Source: Aigarchaeota archaeon (GTDB lineage: Archaea; Thermoproteota; Nitrososphaeria_A; Caldarchaeales; Wolframiiraptoraceae). Taken from it: a stretch of 32,351 nucleotides of DNA. Numbering within the stretch: the first letter of the stretch is position 1; each line of letters opens with the position of its first letter. Under the pieces are notes generated by a model. That model saw nothing but the letters and a program-made list of their open reading frames with translations, made no database searches and was not told the DNA's origin. Both the position numbers and the translations under genes were made by a program. The DNA is taken from assembly GCA_025058515.1 (NCBI GenBank), contig JANXDW010000024.1:1-32351 (forward strand), in the 5' to 3' direction. Below, piece by piece: positions 27,034 to 32,351 of this stretch.

Positions 27034-28563
27034 GTGAAGCCTGATGCTCCAATTCTTGAAGTGAGAGGGGTTACGAAAAGATTTCCTGGAGGTGTTGTTG
27101 CTCTAGACAAAGTAGATATCGAGATAAGAGCAGGAGAGATTCACGCAATCTTAGGAGAAAATGGTGCAGGTAAGACAACTTTGATGAATATTCTTTTCGG
27201 AGTATTACAACCTGATGAAGGAGAGATCTATATTCATGGTAAGAAGGTTAGATTTAGATCTCCACTAGACGCAATGAACATGGGGATAGGGATGGTCCAC
27301 CAGCTTAGAAAGTTGATACCAGCTCACACAGTGCTTGAGAATATTATACTCGGTCATCCGAAGACTGGAAAGATCCTAAACTTAAAGAAGGCGAGAGAAG
27401 AAGTTGAATCACTTTGTAAAAGATATGGTTTTAATCTAGACCTTGATGCAAGAGTTTGGCAACTATCTGCAGGTGAGCAACAAGTAGTAGAGATAGTGAG
27501 AGCTCTATACCGTGGTGCGAGAATTCTTATCCTCGATGAGCCGACCTCGGTTCTAACACCTCTAGAGATTGAAGCTCTCTTAAAATCTATGAAGGCCATG
27601 GCAAAAGAAGAGATAGCTACCATACCATTCGTTACCCATAAGTTGCCAGAAGTTTTTGCTGTTAGCGATAGAGTAACTATCTTGAGACGTGGAAAAGTAG
27701 TGAAGAAGATTGAGACGAGGGAGGCCACAATTAAAGCTCTTGCTGAATACATGGTTGGTAGAGAAGTTCTCTTCAAATTAGATAAACCTCAAGTGAAAAT
27801 AGGAGATGAAATATTGAGAGTAGAGAACCTTTCAGCTATGAGTGATAAGGGAGTTCTAGCACTGAAAGGAGTCTCTTTCTCTATAAGAGAAGGTGAAATA
27901 TTTGGGATTGCAGGGATTAGCGGTAATGGTCAACAAGAGTTAGCTGAAGTCATAGCAGGTCTAAGAAAACCAGTAAGTGGTAAAGTAATCTTTCAAGGTC
28001 GGGATATAACTCATTTATCTGTTCTTGAAAGAATGAAGATTGGGATAGGGTATATACCTCCAGAACGGTTAGGGGTTGGAGCTATAGGAGCTTTCTCACT
28101 AGCTGATAACATTCTGATGAGCATCTATTTCGACCCCGAGTTTTCTACAAAAGGATTCTTGAATTATAAGAAGATCCGAGATTATGCAAAAAAGATCGTT
28201 TCTGAGTTTGAGATAGTCGCTCCAAGTATTGATACAAAGGCAGCCCATCTCTCAGGTGGAAATCTTCAAAGATTGATTCTAGGTCGTATCATCCCTAGAA
28301 CCTCTAAGCTCCTAATTGCTAACTCGCCTACAGTCGGTCTAGATGTTGCAGCAACAGAAGCTGTTAGAAGCAGGTTACTAGCATGTAAGAAAGAAGGCAT
28401 GGGCATCCTCTTTATCTCCGAGGATCTAGATGAAGTTTTAGAAGTGAGTGATAAGATAGCACCAATATATGAAGGAAGGTTTGTAAAGATCCTCCCAGCA
28501 GAAGAAGCTAGAAAAGAAGAGGTTGGAGCAATGATGGCTGGAGCGATCCCAGGAGGGAGTTAA
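27034..28563 (+). CDS. Nucleoside/sugar-type ABC importer ATP-binding protein with two ABC domains (YufO/NupA-like)
   Basis: Two tandem ATPase domains: 'GENGAGKTTLMNILFG', 'LSAGEQQVVEIVRALYRGARILILDEPTSVLTP'; 'GISGNGQQELAEVIAG', 'LSGGNLQRLILGR'. Followed by two BMP-type permeases. Confidence 0.93.
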   Translation: MKPDAPILEVRGVTKRFPGGVVALDKVDIEIRAGEIHAILGENGAGKTTLMNILFGVLQPDEGEIYIHGKKVRFRSPLDAMNMGIGMVHQLRKLIPAHTVLENIILGHPKTGKILNLKKAREEVESLCKRYGFNLDLDARVWQLSAGEQQVVEIVRALYRGARILILDEPTSVLTPLEIEALLKSMKAMAKEEIATIPFVTHKLPEVFAVSDRVTILRRGKVVKKIETREATIKALAEYMVGREVLFKLDKPQVKIGDEILRVENLSAMSDKGVLALKGVSFSIREGEIFGIAGISGNGQQELAEVIAGLRKPVSGKVIFQGRDITHLSVLERMKIGIGYIPPERLGVGAIGAFSLADNILMSIYFDPEFSTKGFLNYKKIRDYAKKIVSEFEIVAPSIDTKAAHLSGGNLQRLILGRIIPRTSKLLIANSPTVGLDVAATEAVRSRLLACKKEGMGILFISEDLDEVLEVSDKIAPIYEGRFVKILPAEEARKEEVGAMMAGAIPGGS

Positions 28564-29649
28564 ATGGTCTATATACAGATTCCAAAACTAAAACGTGAAA
28601 GAATAGTAGTATTAACAGGAAGAGAAGCCGTCTCTATATCTGTATTATCATTAGCGGTAGCCTTTATCGTGTTCAGCGGCTTCTTGATGTACGAGGGAGC
28701 CGACCCGATTGAAGCGTATAGAAACATATTCTCATTTGCATTTGACCAAAAACTCGGGTTATCTACAACTCTACACAGAGGATTCTTCATACTTTTTGCA
28801 ACTCTAGCATTTATAATTCCAATGAGAGCTGGTCTTTGGAATGTTGGAATGGAAGGACAGTTCTATCTTGGAACTATAGGCGCCTTCGCAGTTGCATATA
28901 CTCTACCAACTCTCCACCCTGGAATCTTAATCCCGCTAATGCTCTTGGCAGGAGCTCTATTTGGTGCATTTTATGGAGCTTTAGCAGGATTCTTAAGAGG
29001 AAAGCTAAATGTAAATGAAGTAGTAACTACGCTCATGTTGAACAACATCGCTTTCTGGTTGGTGTACTTGCTGACAGTAGGAGGGCCATGGGCTGGCATC
29101 GCTGAATCTACGAGTAGACCTCTTCCAGCATCTGCTCACGCACCCATTATCTTAAATACTCCTTTCACTAGCTTCCTCGTAATCGGGATAGCTGTTATAC
29201 TCTACATCTTCCTCAAGTATTCATCTATTGGATACCAGATCCGGGTTCTCGGCAACAGCCCAGCTGCAGCTAAGCATATTGGGATAAGTGCACCTAAGAT
29301 AACAGTTTTAGTAATGGCGTTAGGAGGAGCTATAGCAGGTCTCTCAGGATACCATATGTGGGCTGGAGACCCAGCTTTCTTCATGATCCCGAGACCTGAA
29401 GCTTACAAAGCTATCGCAGACCTTACTTATTGGGGGTTGATAATAGGGTTGATCTGCTTACTCAACTCCATAGCTGCGATTCCGTTATCCGTTTTTATCG
29501 GGTCTATACTAGTAGGATCTACAGTCCTCGTTAGAAGACTTAGGTTACCCTTTGGACTCGATGTCCTCTTTCTAGGAATAATCTCTCTCACTTTCGTCGC
29601 TTTCCAGTTCTTCCATTACTATAGAATCAAGATAAAGAGGAGGGAATAA
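28564..29649 (+). CDS. BMP/nucleoside-type ABC transporter permease (YufP/NupB-like)
   Basis: 361 aa polytopic; 'RAGLWNVGMEGQFYLGTIGAFAVAY', 'LNVNEVVTTLMLNNIAFWLVYLL' characteristic of the BPD_transp_2 nucleoside permease. Confidence 0.92.
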   Translation: MVYIQIPKLKRERIVVLTGREAVSISVLSLAVAFIVFSGFLMYEGADPIEAYRNIFSFAFDQKLGLSTTLHRGFFILFATLAFIIPMRAGLWNVGMEGQFYLGTIGAFAVAYTLPTLHPGILIPLMLLAGALFGAFYGALAGFLRGKLNVNEVVTTLMLNNIAFWLVYLLTVGGPWAGIAESTSRPLPASAHAPIILNTPFTSFLVIGIAVILYIFLKYSSIGYQIRVLGNSPAAAKHIGISAPKITVLVMALGGAIAGLSGYHMWAGDPAFFMIPRPEAYKAIADLTYWGLIIGLICLLNSIAAIPLSVFIGSILVGSTVLVRRLRLPFGLDVLFLGIISLTFVAFQFFHYYRIKIKRRE

Positions 29650-29653
29650 GGTT

Positions 29654-30532
29654 ATGTGGCCCTTCATTATAAGATCTCTTGAAGTTGCGACGATCCTTTT
29701 ACTTGCAGCAATAGGAGAACTACTGACTCAGCGTTCAGGTGTGTTAAACGTCGGTATAGAGGGTTTGATGCTCCTCGGAGCTGCCTCAGGCTTCTTAACA
29801 GCTATGATATGGGGTCTCATCCCAGGTTACTTAGCCGGCTTGCTTATAGGAGCTCTCTTTGGTCTTCTACATGCTATCCTCTCGATTACATTAAGAGTTA
29901 ATCAAGTGGTAAGCGGGATGGGTGTATGGCTCTTCGCCATGGGCTTCGTAACCTATTGGGCAGATAGATACTCTGGTCCACTACCTCCATGGGTTACCTC
30001 AATCCGCGTCTACGGTCTCTCGCCCATCTTCTTCCTCGCAATAATCACAGTAGTTGTAATCTGGTTCATACTTTCAAAAACCCACCTAGGATTAAAGATA
30101 AGATCTACTGGAGAAAATCCATTTGCAGCAGAGGTCTCCGGTGTAAAAGTAATGAGGATCCGGTATATATGTACGATAACTGGTGGAGCACTAGCCGGTC
30201 TAGCAGGAGCATTCTTATCTCTAACATATCTAGGGATCTGGAGTCATCTTCCAACAAAAGGTTTAGGATGGATAGCATTCGCTCTCGTCATGTTCTCATT
30301 ATGGAGACCTTTCATACTATTAGGTGGCGCTCTACTCTTCGGCTTCGTTTGGCAGTTCGCGATCTCTCCCGAGACCATATACGCAGGAATACCTGCACCT
30401 CTACCAATATTAAGAATGCTTCCATTCATCATTACGATCATCTTGCTAATCATAATCTCATCTGAACGATTTAGAAGAAAGTGGTGGCTAGCGAGACCCG
30501 AAGCTCTCGGAGTACCCTACATCAAAGAATAA
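29654..30532 (+). CDS. BMP/nucleoside-type ABC transporter permease (YufQ/NupC-like)
   Basis: 292 aa polytopic; 'LLTQRSGVLNVGIEGLMLLGAASGFLTA', 'LRVNQVVSGMGVWLFAMG', 'GLKIRSTGENPFAAEVSGVKV'. Confidence 0.92.
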   Translation: MWPFIIRSLEVATILLLAAIGELLTQRSGVLNVGIEGLMLLGAASGFLTAMIWGLIPGYLAGLLIGALFGLLHAILSITLRVNQVVSGMGVWLFAMGFVTYWADRYSGPLPPWVTSIRVYGLSPIFFLAIITVVVIWFILSKTHLGLKIRSTGENPFAAEVSGVKVMRIRYICTITGGALAGLAGAFLSLTYLGIWSHLPTKGLGWIAFALVMFSLWRPFILLGGALLFGFVWQFAISPETIYAGIPAPLPILRMLPFIITIILLIIISSERFRRKWWLARPEALGVPYIKE

Positions 30533-30574
30533 AATAGAAAAAATTATTTTATACTATATTTAATTTTTATCTTC

Positions 30575-30588
30575 TTTCTTTAAAGAAA
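30575..30588. terminator. 14-bp perfect palindrome in an A/T-rich gap between convergent genes; possible bidirectional terminator
   Basis: TTTCTTTAAAGAAA, flanked by T-rich and A-rich tracts between the stops at 30532 (+) and 30626 (-). Confidence 0.4.
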
Positions 30589-30625
30589 AATATGGGAAAA
30601 GATAGGGAGATAAATTTTGAAAGAT

Positions 30626-32026
30626 CTACTTAACTAGAACTATGCCATCTAGTTGGAAGTTAAGTTTTCCGAGGAGCCAATCATCGGTAGGCATTACTCC
30701 AGCCGGTTTAACCACAGTGCCTTTAGGTGGTACTTCTAATCCTAATTCTGGTATCGGCACTCCTTCTCCACTACTAACGAGCTCATTTTCAGAGAACGGG
30801 TCATAAGCACCTATAAGCATCTGTGTCCTCCTCCTATCAATCAACTTAAGAATATCCTCAGAGATTAAGCGTTTTGCCTTCGGGCTGATCGCATCGAGAC
30901 CAATCTTTTTATCATTCTGGAGGTCAACTGCTGGTAGAATAGTCTGTCCAGGCACCCATGGGTTATCGCTTGGCAAGGATATGTGATGATTCATTCCGAG
31001 GAAGATCAATCTATCAGGATGTTTTGTACCTGCTAAATATTCTTTCAATATGTGATAGAATAGTACTTCCCATCTTGTATCGAATGAGATAGCCACTGTA
31101 TCTGTTGACCCCCATCCATAGAGCCCAACTATATCGGAATCTTTTCCTACGAACCATATCTTTCTCTCTTCAGCAACCTTTAGAGGTTCGACTGAGTCTG
31201 TGTAGTGGGTTAGAACGTCAACTCCGAGATCAACTAGAGCTTGTGAGACCTCTCTCTCCTTAGGTGGGTCATACCACTCTCCTACATACTTAATGTACAG
31301 AGTAGCTCTTGGGTTAGCTTCTTTAATGCCTAGATAGAATGCCGCCATCCTTCTCCAGTTTTGAACACATGCAGGACCTACTGCAATCCCAATCTTGTTA
31401 GTCTGAGTAATCGCTCCCGCTATAAGCCCTTCTAAGTACATTGCTTGATATTGTCGTACGAAGACTCTGAGGAAGTTTCTTTGAGAAGATATATCGCTTC
31501 CAACTATCCCGAGGAAGTATACATCTGGATATTCTGGTGCTACTCTATGGAATGATGGGATCGCTGCAGGCTCCCAACTACCAAATATGATGTTTGCTCC
31601 ACTAACTGTAATTAAGTCTTTAGCTGAAGAGATCGGATCCTTCCCCTTCAATACTACTCCTTCATCATAGACATAGTCAAACCATGGATAGAGCTGTTTC
31701 AATCGCTCAGCAGCTTTAACCTGTCTTCCATCCCATGTTGAACCTTCAACATATCCACCCAAGACCATCCCCATTACAACTTTCAACCCTTTTACAACTT
31801 CTACTGTCTTAGTCTGGGTAACCGTTGTAGGGACAGTTACCGTACCAGCACCTACAGTAACGGTCTTCGTCTCTGGTACCGCTGTTGCGCTACCTGCATA
31901 GTATCCTGCAGCACCGGCTACTACTCCTGCTACTACAACTCCAGCAGCAACTTTACCAGCTGTCGAGAGAGCTTCTCTTCGAGAAAGTTTTCTAAAAGAT
32001 TTCTGATCTCTTTCTTCTTTTATCAT
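30626..32026 (-). CDS. BMP family (PnrA/BmpA-like) substrate-binding protein with a Tat-like signal
   Basis: 466 aa; N-terminal 'KLSRREALSTAGKVAAGVVVAGVVAGAAGYY' (twin Arg plus hydrophobic stretch), Thr/Val-rich linker, then 'VVMGMVLGGYVEGSTWDGRQVKAAERL', 'VYFLGIVGSD', 'YLEGLIAGAITQTNKIGIAVG', typical of the BMP family. Confidence 0.88.
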   Translation of the reverse strand: MIKEERDQKSFRKLSRREALSTAGKVAAGVVVAGVVAGAAGYYAGSATAVPETKTVTVGAGTVTVPTTVTQTKTVEVVKGLKVVMGMVLGGYVEGSTWDGRQVKAAERLKQLYPWFDYVYDEGVVLKGKDPISSAKDLITVSGANIIFGSWEPAAIPSFHRVAPEYPDVYFLGIVGSDISSQRNFLRVFVRQYQAMYLEGLIAGAITQTNKIGIAVGPACVQNWRRMAAFYLGIKEANPRATLYIKYVGEWYDPPKEREVSQALVDLGVDVLTHYTDSVEPLKVAEERKIWFVGKDSDIVGLYGWGSTDTVAISFDTRWEVLFYHILKEYLAGTKHPDRLIFLGMNHHISLPSDNPWVPGQTILPAVDLQNDKKIGLDAISPKAKRLISEDILKLIDRRRTQMLIGAYDPFSENELVSSGEGVPIPELGLEVPPKGTVVKPAGVMPTDDWLLGKLNFQLDGIVLVK

Positions 32027-32159
32027 ATTCTTTATTATTAGTCTGGTGAATATAAAGTTTTATTATGCATTATTATTTTGGAATAACCTATACGTATAAT
32101 TATTACGGTAGACTAATTGGCGAACATTTAAAATACAGCTTAGGATTATTAGGAGGGTG

Positions 32160-32351
32160 ATGTTGCTTCTATGTCATTGTATATTAAATGTTAATTCTAG
32201 AGCTCCTGGTATTGCTCGTTGGAAGAATGTAGTTAAACCTGTCTGGGATATTATGAGAAGAGAAGGTTACCAATTTATACAGCTTCCATGTCCTGAAGCA
32301 TTCTACCTTGGTTTAAGGAGGTGGTGGTTTGTTAAAGAACAATACTCTAAT
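32160..32351 (+). CDS. TudS/DUF523-like protein, N-terminal fragment, truncated at the window edge
   Basis: Open frame MLLLCHCILNVNSRAPGIARWKNVVKPVWDIMRREGYQFIQLPCPEAFYLGLRRWWFVKEQYSN with CHCILN and QLPCPE motifs. Preceded by AGGAGG and a 'CGAACATTTAAAATA' BRE/TATA-like sequence. Confidence 0.6.
   Translation, partial: MLLLCHCILNVNSRAPGIARWKNVVKPVWDIMRREGYQFIQLPCPEAFYLGLRRWWFVKEQYSN

Noticed and set aside
1-32351. CRISPR array, prophage, or complete insertion sequence
   Set aside because: No regularly spaced direct repeats, no Cas, integrase or transposase-like ORFs in the supplied translations.

Overview
This is a 32.35-kb archaeal chromosomal window, probably from a thermophilic TACK/Thermoproteota-type lineage. 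That placement is inferred from the gene content (Hel308, MCM, a GINS23-like subunit, archaeal PolB, a tRNA with a canonical intron, AT-rich promoters). It carries about 30 credible genes: a MoeA C-terminus (truncated at the left edge), a PD-(D/E)XK-like protein, two tandem stand-alone Lrp/AsnC RAM domains, an MFS transporter, a dcd / OGG-like HhH glycosylase / radical-SAM operon, an SPL-like radical SAM protein, CorA, an EamA transporter, a DUF1152 protein, an aKMT-like methyltransferase, a DUF401-like permease, an FlK-like thioesterase and a P5CDH-like ALDH. These are followed by a replication/repair group (PolB, a dual-specificity phosphatase, Hel308, MCM, GINS23), tRNA-Gly(TCC) with a 19-nt intron, a PadR + ABC-2 exporter operon, a nucleoside/BMP-type ABC importer with a convergent BMP-family binding protein, and a truncated TudS/DUF523-like ORF at the right edge. 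The most notable unexplained signal is a compact element of about 208 bp at 1348-1555. It has a long closing helix, three internal hairpins forming a four-way junction, and a possible loop-loop pseudoknot, and a T-rich tract follows it. It is a candidate unannotated structured RNA, or alternatively a MITE-like palindromic element. The second most notable is the translationally coupled glycosylase/radical-SAM pair downstream of dcd. All calls come from reading the sequence; no database search was run.
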